Source: Ferrimonas aestuarii (GTDB lineage Bacteria > Pseudomonadota > Gammaproteobacteria > Enterobacterales > Shewanellaceae). Taken from it: a stretch of DNA of 64,000 bases. The number at the start of each line of letters is the position of its first letter. Position 1 is the stretch's first letter. Below are positions 35,847 to 48,245 of this stretch, piece after piece. The notes under the pieces are model-generated. The model did not search any database. It was not told the origin of the DNA and worked only from the letters and a program-made list of their open reading frames with translations. A program made the position numbers and the translations under genes. The stretch lies in NCBI RefSeq assembly GCF_005116665.1, contig NZ_SWCJ01000016.1:50594-114593 (forward strand). The letters are read 5' to 3'.

Positions 35847-38800
35847 TTAGTGTTGATGGTCGTGGCCCATGTAGAAGAAGAATGGCTGCCGTTGACGCTG
35901 CTCACCGTTGAGCTCGTTCATAGTCTCTGCGTTGTAGAGGCGGCCGCCAACCATGGTGTAGCTCACTTGGTCGGTGACCCGAATGTCCTGCAGTGGGTTA
36001 CCATCGATGACGATCAGATCCGCTAGTTTGCCCTTCTTAATGGAACCAATCTGCTTGTCCATACCGTAATGCTTGGCTGGATTAATGGTGGCGGTTTTCA
36101 GCGCCTCGAGATTGGTCATGCCCCCTTGTTGATACATCCAGATCTCCCAGTGAGCCCCCAGGCCTTCACGCTGGCCGTGAGCACCAATGTTGGAGATAAC
36201 CCCTTCGTCCTGCAGCTCGTTGGCGATGCGGGCCACGTTAAAGTGGTTGTAGTGGTTATCTGGCGCTTTTTCTCGGCGCATGGAGCGAGCGTCTAGGGTC
36301 TCTTTCGGCACATACTGCTTGAGACGGTCGTGCTTCCACACTTCCGTTTTGTTGTACCAGTAGTTCTCACCCCAGATGCCCCCAAAGGCCACTACAAGTG
36401 TTGGGGTATACCCGGTTTCACTCTGGCCCCAGAACTGACGAATGTCGTTGTAGATGTTCGCCACAGGAATGGAGTGCTCGATGCTGGTGTGGCCATCGGC
36501 AATCATGCTGAGGTTATGCTGCAGCAAACTGCCGCCTTCCGGTACCACCATCATCTCCATCTCTCGAGCGGCGGTGATCACCTGCTGGCGTTGATTTCGA
36601 CGAGGCTGGTTATAGCTCTTAACCGAGAAGGCGCCAACCTTCTTTAAACGCTCAATGTGGAACTTGGCGTCATCCAGACTATCGATGTGGGCGGTGTAGC
36701 CCGGGCCATTGGCACCATAGAGGATGGTGCCGGTGGAGAAAATACGGGGACCAACGATGTCGCCGTGCTTCTGCATCTCACTGGCTGCGAAGATTTCGGT
36801 GGTGTCGTTGGAGGGATCGTGAATGCTGGTAACCCCAAAGGCCAGGCTAGAGTAGTTGATGCGGTTCTGCTCTGGGATGATCTCATTGCTGCCTTGACCA
36901 CCGTGGGCGTGGGCATCAAATAGGCCCGGCATTAGGGTTTTACCGGTAATGTCGATCACCTCTGCTGAGCTAGGTATCTCGACGACATCACGCTGACCAA
37001 CGGCAACGATGGTGTCGTTTTCGACAATCACCACGCCATCTTCAATAACCTGCTCACCTTCCATGGTCACCACTTGGCCACCCACAAAGGCGGTTGTTCC
37101 ACGTGGAACATACATCGGCTTGCTGAAGCCGATGTCGGTCATCTCCACCTCAGTTTCACCGTCAAAGCCAAATTCGAACAGGTTGCTGACATCCACCTGA
37201 TACAGCTCTGGGCCGAGGCTCCAATAGAGGGTGTTGCTATCTTGGTTCCAGTTGATGTTCTCACCGGCCCGTTGTGACAGCTGTTTTATTGGCAGGCCGC
37301 CACCATTGGGGCCAATGTGCACGGTTTCACCGTGTTGAGCCAGTGGCGTCAGGAACACCTTAAAACGCTCAGCAAAGGCCAGTTGGCTGCCATCGGGAGC
37401 AACATGGAATTCGGTGGCGTGATCTGAGGTGAAGTGAATGCGCGTCTCGAAACCATCTAAGCTAACACTGGCAAAGGCCGGTTTGCCGTCCTTTCTAGTC
37501 GATAGGTAGAGACGGCTGCCGTCTTTGCCGAAGTGAGGCGCTTGTCCCCAATCGGTAATCTGCTCAGGAGTGCCGCCTTTACGAGATACCTTGTAGATGC
37601 CGCTGTTCTGACTCCAGGTGGCGGGGGTCAGGTAACCACCACGGGCTTTACGGAATACTACAGTTGAACCATCAGGAGAGAAGGTGGGTTCTAAGTACTT
37701 ACCCGGTTTGCTGGTTAAGGTGGTGGTTTTGCCTCGCTTAAGGTCACGGACTTTAACACTGCCTTGCTTTTGATCGTCCCAGCTTACGTAGGCCAGATAG
37801 CGTCCGTCACGGGAGAACTGCGGGTAGAGTTCGAAATGGTCATCCTGTTTAGTCAGCCGCTTTGGTTTGCCGTTGGGAAGATCTCGCTTCCACAGTTTGC
37901 CCAGTGCTTCGAATATCACGTATTTGCCGTTTGGCGATACCTGCACCTGACGCAACATCTTCACATCAAACTGATCGGTATCAAGAGTTTGCTCGAAGCG
38001 AACGACAGGCTGGATCTGTTTGGTGGTTTCCACCTCGAATGGAATCACCTTGGTGGTGCCAGAGTCCACATCCAGTTTGTTTATCTTTCCGCCAGCCCAG
38101 AACACGATGGCGTCACTGTCGTCGGTCCAACTGATGTTGGGGTAGACGCCGTGAATGGCCCAGGTTTCCTGCATGTCTCGGTCCAAGTTGTCGTACACCA
38201 TGCGCTTGCTGCCTGATTCTAGGTCATACAGGTACAACACCGACTGATAGCCATCTTTGGTGATGTAAGCCAAGGTTTTGCCATCGGGACTCGGGGTTGG
38301 CCGAATGGCACCGCCGGTGCCGCTGATGAGCACGTCAATCTCGCCGGTTTGGCGATCATAACGTTTAATCTTGTAGATGCCCTTCACTGAATCTTTGGAG
38401 TAGTGGAAGGTCTTTCCTGGGGTGGCATCTTGAGAGAAGTAGATGTAGCGACCATCAGGGGAGAAAGCCGGTTCGCCTAAGTCTTTCTGATCATTAGGGC
38501 GGGCGGTCAGCTTCACGCCTTTGCCCCCTTGAACGTGATACATCCACACTTCACCGGCACCGAGACTGCGCTGGGCGGTAAAGTGTTTACGGCCAACCAG
38601 ATACTGACCATCAGGAGACCACGCTGGGCTGTTAAGCAGGCGGAAGGTTTCGCTGGTTACAGGGCGTTGATTGGTGCCATCGGCGTTCATTACCCAGATG
38701 TTGTCGCCACCGTCCTGATCCGAGGTAAAGGCGATCTGTTTGCCATCAGGACTAAAGCGTGGCTGCATGTGCCAAGCGATGCCTTTCACCAATGGCGTGG

Positions 38801-39050
38801 CTTTGCCGCCACTGGCTGGCATGGTGTAGATGTCTCCCAAAAGGTCAAACACAATGGTGTTGCCATCCGGGCTGATGTCCACATTCATCCACGTACCCTG
38901 ATCGACTTTGATGTCGATGGTGTTTAGGGGCGCTTGTGGATTGTTTACGTCCCATTTTGGGGCTGTGGCTTCTTCGGCATGGACTGTGTGAATGGTGGAG
39001 CTCAGGCCAATGGCCAAGAGAGAGGCAAAGAGAGGGCTGAATCGTTTCAT
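35847..39050 (-). CDS. Secreted TolB-type beta-propeller / amidohydrolase fusion protein
   Basis: The 1067-residue protein has a signal peptide (cleavage near HAEE). A long PD40/TolB-like beta-propeller (residues ~45-640) has repeated SPDG motifs. A metal-dependent amidohydrolase domain covers ~660-1045. Metal ligands appear as D712-A-H714-A-H716, a lysine in AFSVKSYNQ, SIEHS and GAHGQ. GKLADLIVIDGNPL is the usual end of such domains. The tail HDHQH is histidine-rich. Family members are imidazolonepropionase- or dipeptidase-like; the substrate is unknown. One parS palindrome is embedded in the gene at 37095-37110. Confidence 0.88.
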   Translation of the reverse strand: MKRFSPLFASLLAIGLSSTIHTVHAEEATAPKWDVNNPQAPLNTIDIKVDQGTWMNVDISPDGNTIVFDLLGDIYTMPASGGKATPLVKGIAWHMQPRFSPDGKQIAFTSDQDGGDNIWVMNADGTNQRPVTSETFRLLNSPAWSPDGQYLVGRKHFTAQRSLGAGEVWMYHVQGGKGVKLTARPNDQKDLGEPAFSPDGRYIYFSQDATPGKTFHYSKDSVKGIYKIKRYDRQTGEIDVLISGTGGAIRPTPSPDGKTLAYITKDGYQSVLYLYDLESGSKRMVYDNLDRDMQETWAIHGVYPNISWTDDSDAIVFWAGGKINKLDVDSGTTKVIPFEVETTKQIQPVVRFEQTLDTDQFDVKMLRQVQVSPNGKYVIFEALGKLWKRDLPNGKPKRLTKQDDHFELYPQFSRDGRYLAYVSWDDQKQGSVKVRDLKRGKTTTLTSKPGKYLEPTFSPDGSTVVFRKARGGYLTPATWSQNSGIYKVSRKGGTPEQITDWGQAPHFGKDGSRLYLSTRKDGKPAFASVSLDGFETRIHFTSDHATEFHVAPDGSQLAFAERFKVFLTPLAQHGETVHIGPNGGGLPIKQLSQRAGENINWNQDSNTLYWSLGPELYQVDVSNLFEFGFDGETEVEMTDIGFSKPMYVPRGTTAFVGGQVVTMEGEQVIEDGVVIVENDTIVAVGQRDVVEIPSSAEVIDITGKTLMPGLFDAHAHGGQGSNEIIPEQNRINYSSLAFGVTSIHDPSNDTTEIFAASEMQKHGDIVGPRIFSTGTILYGANGPGYTAHIDSLDDAKFHIERLKKVGAFSVKSYNQPRRNQRQQVITAAREMEMMVVPEGGSLLQHNLSMIADGHTSIEHSIPVANIYNDIRQFWGQSETGYTPTLVVAFGGIWGENYWYNKTEVWKHDRLKQYVPKETLDARSMRREKAPDNHYNHFNVARIANELQDEGVISNIGAHGQREGLGAHWEIWMYQQGGMTNLEALKTATINPAKHYGMDKQIGSIKKGKLADLIVIDGNPLQDIRVTDQVSYTMVGGRLYNAETMNELNGEQRQRQPFFFYMGHDHQH
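37095..37110. other. parS site inside the amidohydrolase gene
   Basis: TGTTCCACGTGGAACA is identical to the two other copies. It lies within coding sequence for the linker before the amidohydrolase domain (in MYVPRGTTAFV). It is about 17 kb from oriC. Confidence 0.9.
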
Positions 39051-39213
39051 GGTCTTCCCTGATGTTGTTGTTATCAGGCCAGCATACTAAAAACCGATTA
39101 TCAGCGGCCGTAACTCGGGCCGATTTATCAAGAGGCTTATTGTTTTACAGGAAGCTTGTGCAGTGAACCCAGTTGATGAAATCAACCAACACCAGTGTTT
39201 AGCCCTTTAGGAT

Positions 39214-39243
39214 CAAAAAAAGCCGTCATAAACGGCTTTTTTG
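39214..39243 (-). terminator. Intrinsic terminator after tusA
   Basis: AAAAGCCGT and ACGGCTTTT pair around CATAA with A and T runs on either side. It lies 29 bases beyond the tusA stop codon. Confidence 0.82.
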
Positions 39244-39271
39244 AAAAAGAGTGTGTCTGAATGAATTTAGG

Positions 39272-39520
39272 TCAACTGCCTTTTTTGATCAGGTATTGAT
39301 ACGGGGATTGTTCAACCTGACTGGCCACTAAGGTGTGGTCCATAAAGCGACAGAAGCTAGGGATATCACGAGTGGTGGATGGGTCGTCAGCGGTGATCAG
39401 TAGGGTGTCTCCCTCTGCCATATTGCGCACGGTTTTACGGACCATCATCACTGGCTCTGGGCAGCGAAGGCCGATGGCGTCGAGTGTATGATTGGCGTCG
39501 TTAAAACGGTCGGTCATCAA
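39272..39520 (-). CDS. tusA: Sulfur carrier protein TusA
   Basis: TusA takes sulfur from the cysteine desulfurase IscS and passes it down the relay for tRNA 2-thiouridine and other pathways. The 82-residue protein has the family signature [17 protein letters not shown] with the sulfur-carrying Cys20. An ATG one codon downstream is also possible. It is monocistronic between fadA and the amidohydrolase gene. Confidence 0.95.
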   Translation of the reverse strand: MMTDRFNDANHTLDAIGLRCPEPVMMVRKTVRNMAEGDTLLITADDPSTTRDIPSFCRFMDHTLVASQVEQSPYQYLIKKGS

Positions 39521-39624
39521 ATATCCACCTAGGTTGAATCGATTTCAGGGCGCTCATCATACTCCCCCCATGGTGAGGTGCAAGGGTAGGCCTTGGGTTG
39601 AGCATTATTTATACAGTCAGGATC

Positions 39625-39652
39625 ACAAAAAAGGGAAGCCAAAGCTTCCCTT
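39625..39652 (-). terminator. Intrinsic terminator of fadBA
   Basis: AAGGGAAGC and GCTTCCCTT pair around CAAA. On the minus strand a T run follows. It lies 30 bases after the fadA stop codon. Confidence 0.82.
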
Positions 39653-39681
39653 AATGAGTATCGAATAAACTCTACTTAGGT

Positions 39682-43010
<3,329 letters not shown>

Positions 43011-43096
43011 GCTTGGTTTCCTTTTTACCGCGACAAAGTCACCGCTCCAAGTGGTGACCGATTACTCAAAGTGTGTCTTGGGTCACATTAAATTGC

Positions 43097-43122
43097 AACA
43101 CCTATTTAAAACACCTGTTTAA
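43097..43122. repeat. Tandem 13-bp direct repeat upstream of fadB
   Basis: AACACCTATTTAA at 43097-43109 is followed directly by AACACCTGTTTAA at 43110-43122, with one difference. It lies ~90 bases before the fadB start and ~100 before pepQ. Direct repeats of about one helical turn suggest a regulator binding site; I cannot name the regulator. Confidence 0.5.
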
Positions 43123-43219
43123 GATCATCGTTACAAGGTGTGGCAGCCCCTAGGTTTAGTGGCATAGCGTCTGTGGTACACTGGCCGCTTCTCAGAGTCG
43201 CAACCATAAAGAGAGTGCC

Positions 43220-44539
43220 ATGGACCGTTTAGCTCCACTCTATGCTAGCCATATTGCAGAACTGTCTCAGCGCAGTGACACCATCATTCGCCGCCAGAAT
43301 CTTCAGGGACTTGTGATTCACTCTGGTCAGGCGCATCGTATTTTTCTTGATGATATGGACTACCCGTTTAAGGTGAACCCTCACTTTAAACACTGGCTGC
43401 CTGTCACGGATAACCCGCACTGTTGGTTGGTGATTCGCCCAGAAGCCAAACCTAAGCTGCTGTTCTATCGTCCAGTCGATTTCTGGCATAAAGTGCCGCC
43501 AGTTCCCAGCGAATTTTGGACTGATGGGTTCGACATTGAGTTGATTGAAACGCCAGCTGAGGCCAAGGCTAAATTGCCTGCTAATCTTGACCAGTATGCC
43601 TACCTTGGCGAGCACACTGATTTGGCGGCCGAGTGGGGCATGACTCAGTGCAACCCTCAGCCGGTGTTGGACTATCTGCATTTCCATCGCAGCATCAAGA
43701 CCGACTATGAATTGGCGTGCATGCGTGTGGCCAGTGAGATTGCTGTCTGTGGTCATGAAGCGGCCCGCGATGCGTTTTATGGCCAGAAGAGTGAGTTTGA
43801 GATTCAGCTGGCTTATCTCAGTGCGACTGGGCAGGGGGAGAATCAGGTTCCCTATGGCAACATCATCGCACTCAATGAAAACAGTGCCATCTTGCATTAC
43901 ACCAAGTTGGAAACTGTTACTCCAGAATCCCTACGTAGCTTCCTAATCGATGCTGGCGCCAGCTTCCATGGTTATGCCTCCGACATTACTCGAACCTACG
44001 CTTTCGATAAGAGCAGCATCTTTGCCGAGATGATTGCCGTGATGGATCAACATCAACGGGAGATCATCGCCAGCATCAAGCCAGGCATGCGCTACACCGA
44101 TCTGCACCTGAATATGCACCAGCGAGTTGCTTCCATGTTGGCTCAGTTCAATTTGGCTAGTGGCTCAGAAGAGGCACTGATCGAATCTGGCGTAACTGCG
44201 GCGTTCTTCCCCCATGGCTTAGGCCATCAAATTGGTCTGCAGGTGCATGATGTTGCGGGCTTTATGCAGGACGAGCAGGGAACCCATTTGGCAGCGCCAG
44301 AGCAGCATCGTGCCCTGCGTTGTACCCGTGTGATTGAGCCTGGCATGGTGTTGACCATCGAGCCGGGCCTGTATGTGATTGATTCACTGCTGACTCAATT
44401 GAGCCCACAAGCTCGTACCATGCTTAATCAGAGCGCCATCGATGCCATGCGCCCATTTGGCGGTATCCGCATCGAAGATGATGTTATCGTGCACGAAAAT
44501 CGGATTGAGAATATGACTCGAGACCTTGGCTTGGATTGA
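43220..44539 (+). CDS. pepQ: Xaa-Pro dipeptidase
   Basis: PepQ cleaves dipeptides ending in proline and also hydrolyses some organophosphates. The 439-residue protein has the two-metal site of the pita-bread fold: Asp244 and Asp255 in [13 protein letters not shown], the histidine in [14 protein letters not shown], the glutamate in TIEPGLYV and the last one in GGIRIEDD. It begins an operon; its TGA overlaps the yigZ ATG by one base. Confidence 0.96.
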   Translation: MDRLAPLYASHIAELSQRSDTIIRRQNLQGLVIHSGQAHRIFLDDMDYPFKVNPHFKHWLPVTDNPHCWLVIRPEAKPKLLFYRPVDFWHKVPPVPSEFWTDGFDIELIETPAEAKAKLPANLDQYAYLGEHTDLAAEWGMTQCNPQPVLDYLHFHRSIKTDYELACMRVASEIAVCGHEAARDAFYGQKSEFEIQLAYLSATGQGENQVPYGNIIALNENSAILHYTKLETVTPESLRSFLIDAGASFHGYASDITRTYAFDKSSIFAEMIAVMDQHQREIIASIKPGMRYTDLHLNMHQRVASMLAQFNLASGSEEALIESGVTAAFFPHGLGHQIGLQVHDVAGFMQDEQGTHLAAPEQHRALRCTRVIEPGMVLTIEPGLYVIDSLLTQLSPQARTMLNQSAIDAMRPFGGIRIEDDVIVHENRIENMTRDLGLD

Positions 44540-45159
44540 TGTCGGCAAGCGGTTTTCAAATTCCTGCGGCCTTTCTTGAGGTCGAAGAGGTGATAAAGCG
44601 AAGTCGCTTTATCACCTGGGTTGCTCACGTAACCGACGGTAAGCAAGCTCGGGCATTGCAGCAGCGAGCGCGAGCGGAGCATCCTGACGCCAGTCATCAC
44701 TGTCTGGCGTTCAATGCCGGGCCTCCGGGAAATACCAGAGACATTGGTGCCAGCGATGATGGTGAACCTGCTGGCTCGGCGGGTAAGCCGATGCTTAACG
44801 TGGTGCTTGGTGCCGATGTTGGTCAATTTGCTGTGGTGGTCATTCGCTATTACGGGGGCACTAAATTAGGGGTTGGCGGGTTAGTACGCGCTTACTCTGG
44901 TGGCGTCAAATTGGCCTTGGAACAGTTGCAAACTAAGCCGTTCATCCCCATGATTCAGGGCCAATTGGTGGCTGAATATGGCGATCAGGCCAATGTGGCC
45001 CATTGGGTTGGTCAATTTGATGGCGAAATCATTACCCAAAGCTTTGAACAACAAGTAAGTTATACCCTAACTGTGCCTCAAGCTAACTGTGAGCAGTTTT
45101 CACATCAGTTAGCCCAAAGCAGCCAAGGAAGATTGTCAGTCCATTGGGACGACCAGTGA
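44539..45159 (+). CDS. yigZ: IMPACT/YigZ family protein
   Basis: The 206-residue protein belongs to the UPF0029/IMPACT family, of uncertain cellular role; the eukaryotic IMPACT protein modulates translation control. The signature block RYYGGTKLGVGGLVRAYSGG is present, after the conserved SDDGEPAGSAGKPML block. The C-terminal domain has an EF-G-like fold. I take the ATG at 44539, coupled to the pepQ stop codon. trkH follows after 16 bases. Confidence 0.95.
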   Translation: MSASGFQIPAAFLEVEEVIKRSRFITWVAHVTDGKQARALQQRARAEHPDASHHCLAFNAGPPGNTRDIGASDDGEPAGSAGKPMLNVVLGADVGQFAVVVIRYYGGTKLGVGGLVRAYSGGVKLALEQLQTKPFIPMIQGQLVAEYGDQANVAHWVGQFDGEIITQSFEQQVSYTLTVPQANCEQFSHQLAQSSQGRLSVHWDDQ

Positions 45160-45175
45160 TAAATTAAGAATTTAG

Positions 45176-46633
45176 ATGCAATATCGTTCCATCATTCGCA
45201 TCATCGGCCTGCTGGTGATGTTATTCAGCTTAACCATGGTGCCTCCGGCGCTGATTGCGGTGATCTACAAGGATGGTGAGGGTTCTACTTTCATGCAGGC
45301 CTTGGTGATAAGCCTAGTGATCGGCTTGATCGCTTGGTACCCCAATCGCCACACCAAAGAGGAGCTGAAGGCCCGGGAAGGGTTTCTTATTGTGGTGCTT
45401 TTCTGGACCGTTCTCGGATCGATCGGTGCAATTCCCTTCCTGTTGTCGTCACAACCCGCGTTGAGTGTCAGCGACGCCTTCTTTGAGGCGTTTTCGGCGT
45501 TGACCACCACAGGGGCGACGGTGATGACCGGTTTGGATCACCTTCCTAAAGCGATTCTGTTTTATCGTCATCTGCTGCAATGGCTGGGCGGCATGGGTAT
45601 CATTGTCTTGGCGGTTGCAGTACTGCCGATGCTGGGCATTGGTGGCATGCAGCTTTATCGCTGCGAAACGCCGGGTCCGGTGAAAGACGCCAAGATGACC
45701 CCTCGAATTGCCGAAACGGCCAAGGCACTGTGGTACATCTATCTGACTCTAACCCTATGCTGTGCGGGCGCCTATTGGGCAGCGGGGATGAATGTGTTTG
45801 ATGCGGTTGGCCATGCCTTTTCTACGGTTTCCATTGGCGGCTTCTCCAGTTATGACGCTTCCATGGGGCAGTTTGATAGCCAGCTGATCAATACCATCTG
45901 CGTGGTGTTTCTGCTGATTGCTGGGGTTAACTTCAGTCTACACTTTGGTGCCTTTACCCGCCGAGGTCTTAATCTCAAGAACTACTGGCGTGATGCGGAA
46001 GTCCGCGTATTCCTGTTGTTTCAATTGATTCTAACCCTGCTGTGTTTCTTAGTGCTGTTGAATCGAGACATCTATGATTCTCCAGAAGCGACCTTTGATT
46101 ACGCGCTGTTCCAAGCGGTATCCATCTCCACCACCGCAGGCTTTGGTACCGGCAGTTTCTCTGAATGGCCTTTGTTCCTGCCGGTATTGTTGATTCTCTC
46201 CAGCTTCGTTGGCGGTTGTGCCGGTTCCACGGGTGGAGGCATGAAAGTGGTGCGTTTTATTTTGCTTTTGAAGCAGGGCGGCCGCGAACTTAAGCGTTTG
46301 GTTCATCCAAGGGCCATGTACTCGATTCGCCTGAACAATAAAGCGGTTCCCGATCGAGTTATCGACGCAGTTTGGGGCTTTTTCGCCGCATATGCGGCGG
46401 TGTTTGCCCTCTGTTTGGTGGTGCTGTTGGCAACGGGAATGGATGACATCTCGGCGTTCAGCGCTACGGCTGCGTGTTTGAACAACCTTGGCCCTGGTTT
46501 GGGACAGGTTGCGTCCCATTACGGCGACATTCATGATGTATCTAAGTGGGTGCTGATTCTGGCGATGTTGTTTGGTCGCTTGGAGATCTTTACCTTATTG
46601 GTGTTATTTACTCCGGCATTTTGGAAGAGTTAG
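45176..46633 (+). CDS. trkH: Trk system potassium uptake protein TrkH (copy 1)
   Basis: This is the ion-conducting subunit of the Trk potassium transporter. The 485-residue protein has four M1-P-M2 repeats with selectivity-filter loops: TTTGATVMTG, STVSIGGFSS, STTAGFGTGS and NNLGPGLGQV. It should work with TrkA, which is encoded elsewhere in the window (50292-51692). The order yigZ-trkH-hemG is also found in E. coli. A second, divergent trkH lies at 48846-50288. Confidence 0.95.
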   Translation: MQYRSIIRIIGLLVMLFSLTMVPPALIAVIYKDGEGSTFMQALVISLVIGLIAWYPNRHTKEELKAREGFLIVVLFWTVLGSIGAIPFLLSSQPALSVSDAFFEAFSALTTTGATVMTGLDHLPKAILFYRHLLQWLGGMGIIVLAVAVLPMLGIGGMQLYRCETPGPVKDAKMTPRIAETAKALWYIYLTLTLCCAGAYWAAGMNVFDAVGHAFSTVSIGGFSSYDASMGQFDSQLINTICVVFLLIAGVNFSLHFGAFTRRGLNLKNYWRDAEVRVFLLFQLILTLLCFLVLLNRDIYDSPEATFDYALFQAVSISTTAGFGTGSFSEWPLFLPVLLILSSFVGGCAGSTGGGMKVVRFILLLKQGGRELKRLVHPRAMYSIRLNNKAVPDRVIDAVWGFFAAYAAVFALCLVVLLATGMDDISAFSATAACLNNLGPGLGQVASHYGDIHDVSKWVLILAMLFGRLEIFTLLVLFTPAFWKS

Positions 46634-46645
46634 GGGCATTGACGG

Positions 46646-47173
46646 ATGAAACGGATAGTGATTCTGTATTCAACGGTGGATGGACAAACGCTCAAGATAG
46701 CCAAGCGGATGCAGCGGCGATTGGAAGCTACCGATAACCATGTGGTGTTGGCTTCTTTGGATGAGCCAATGAAAGCTGAGCTTGAAGATTTCGATGCCAT
46801 CGTTTTAGGGGCGAGTATCCGTTACGGCAAGTTTCGCCCCAATGTGATGGCGTTTGTGAATCAATATCAGGGGCTATTGGCGCGTAAACACTCAGGGTTC
46901 TTCTGCGTTAATCTGGTGGCTCGTAAGCCAGAGAAGAACACGCCGCAAACCAATGCCTACATGCAGAAGTTTTTGAAGGAATCACCGTGGCAGCCCAAAT
47001 CTCTAGGGGTATTTGCGGGTTCGCTGAACTACAGCCAACTGCGCTTTTTCGATAAGCACATCATTCGATTTATTATGTGGATGACCAAAGGCCCGACAGA
47101 CTTTTCGACCAATCAGGAGTTTACCGATTGGGGTAAGGTCGAAGCCTTCGCGGATAACATCTCTTCCCAATAG
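46646..47173 (+). CDS. hemG: Menaquinone-dependent protoporphyrinogen IX dehydrogenase (copy 1)
   Basis: HemG oxidises protoporphyrinogen IX to protoporphyrin IX, passing electrons to quinone. This 175-residue long-chain flavodoxin closely follows E. coli HemG: an FMN loop in VILYSTVDGQT, then LGASIRYGKF, VNLVARKPEKNTPQTN and the late TKGPTD. It is the last gene of the pepQ-yigZ-trkH-hemG run, 12 bases after trkH, with a terminator behind it. Confidence 0.93.
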   Translation: MKRIVILYSTVDGQTLKIAKRMQRRLEATDNHVVLASLDEPMKAELEDFDAIVLGASIRYGKFRPNVMAFVNQYQGLLARKHSGFFCVNLVARKPEKNTPQTNAYMQKFLKESPWQPKSLGVFAGSLNYSQLRFFDKHIIRFIMWMTKGPTDFSTNQEFTDWGKVEAFADNISSQ

Positions 47174-47192
47174 AGTGGGGCTATGACGCATT

Positions 47193-47220
47193 AAAAAAGC
47201 GAGCCTAGGCTCGCTTTTTT
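47193..47220. terminator. Intrinsic terminator between hemG and the ArsR-type gene
   Basis: AAAAAAGCGAGCCTAGGCTCGCTTTTTT is a near-perfect palindrome with A and T runs on its two sides. It serves two convergent genes. Confidence 0.87.
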
Positions 47221-47235
47221 GTGTTCAGAGCTGCG

Positions 47236-47544
47236 CTACTTGGCGCAGTAGAGGTCGTACATCAGGTTGATGATCGCCTCTACCTCAGGGCTGTCCAATT
47301 GATACCAAACCTGTTGTGCCTCTTTACGGGTGCTGACCAAACCTTCGCGGCGCAGTACCGCTAGGTGTTGTGATAGAGCCGATTGGCTCAGTGGCACCTG
47401 TTCATTGAGCTCGCTGACAGTGAGCTCCTGTTTGCCAATAAGGCACAACAACATCAAGCGATGAGGATTGGCAATGGTTTTTAGCAGTTTTGATGCCTGC
47501 TCTGCATTGCTGGTCATGGATTCTAAATCTATGGTTAGTGCCAT
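47236..47544 (-). CDS. ArsR-family regulator, similar to sulfide/redox sensors BigR/YgaV
   Basis: The 102-residue winged-helix protein starts at the ATG at 47544, six bases after a GAGG site. The recognition part reads LSQSALSQHLAVLRREGLV. The CXC-type metal motif of arsenic or zinc sensors is absent. Instead Cys34 (in MLLCLIG) and Cys100 (in YDLYCAK) sit at the positions of the two cysteines that form a persulfide or disulfide switch in BigR, SqrR and YgaV. The ligand is thus inferred to be sulfide or an oxidant. It converges on hemG copy 1, and an inverted repeat lies 20 bases upstream of its start. Confidence 0.85.
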   Translation of the reverse strand: MALTIDLESMTSNAEQASKLLKTIANPHRLMLLCLIGKQELTVSELNEQVPLSQSALSQHLAVLRREGLVSTRKEAQQVWYQLDSPEVEAIINLMYDLYCAK

Positions 47545-47564
47545 GGAGTACCTCAAGGTGATGA

Positions 47565-47588
47565 TTTGCCATTCATATTAAGGGCAAA
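47565..47588. promoter_or_regulatory. Candidate operator of the ArsR-type gene
   Basis: TTTGCC at 47565-47570 and GGCAAA at 47583-47588 form an inverted repeat with a 12-base AT-rich centre, 20 bases upstream of the ArsR-type start codon. The position and size fit a dimeric winged-helix autoregulator. The assignment is an inference. Confidence 0.4.
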
Positions 47589-47822
47589 CATGGGCTTTGT
47601 TAAGCTGGGTTGGATCGCGAAATTGAAGCTTCAATCAGGGTTGATGGCGATTTTTGTGATCCATACCAAAACGGTCAGGAAACATTTTTACCATATTACA
47701 CTCAGCTAATTAGGGTCTGTTTATCTTTAGTGATGAGAATTTGGTCTAGGATAACGGCTTTTAATCAAGGAAAACGATTGATGGCATAGTGACTCTACGT
47801 TGAAATCGTTTGACGTAGAGAA

Positions 47823-48086
47823 ATACCAATTGCACTAATGGTCTGATGGTTCAGCTGAAATTAATCGGTTCTCAGGCAAGGCAGTAAAGCGAAGCTCTAG
47901 TGGGCCTAAAGTGAGGTTTACTAACGCAGCATGAGTGCCGATTAAATCAGCCCTCCGGGAAGCCCTCACAAGCCCCGACTCTGCGTTAGCGTTGTTCGAA
48001 AGGTACCTACATTCCTTCGCAACGCTGCCTTGATTCAGAACTTGTGAGAGCTTCTGAACTGCACAGAGCATTGTTGCATTTGGTAT
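47823..48086. repeat. 264-bp MITE-like element with ATACCAA ends
   Basis: The left end ATACCAATTGCACTAATG and the right end, read inward, ATACCAAATGCAACAATG agree at 15 of 18 positions. Inside are arms such as CTAACGCAG and CTGCGTTAG. The ends resemble those of the element at 4226 in their first eight bases, but the interiors differ. A 121-codon frame crossing it on the minus strand has no family features. It lies between the ArsR-type gene and the second hemG. The flanking 47589-47822 has only a short hairpin (CTCTACGT/ACGTAGAG near 47795). Confidence 0.6.
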
Positions 48087-48245
48087 AAAGCCGTTAGTCA
48101 GACCCGTAGGGCGCTCAGAAACCCATTGTTTGCCATCTAACCTGACATAAGCGGTTAAATACAGAACAAAAATGCCAATTTGTGGCGCAAAAATGAGCAC
48201 AAAAGGTCAACAGACCTCAATCATTGTCGATTTTTAGGAGTTCGC

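Noticed and set aside
47835..48200. 121-codon open frame on the minus strand
   Set aside because: It runs through the MITE-like element, has mixed composition, no ribosome binding site and no family motif.
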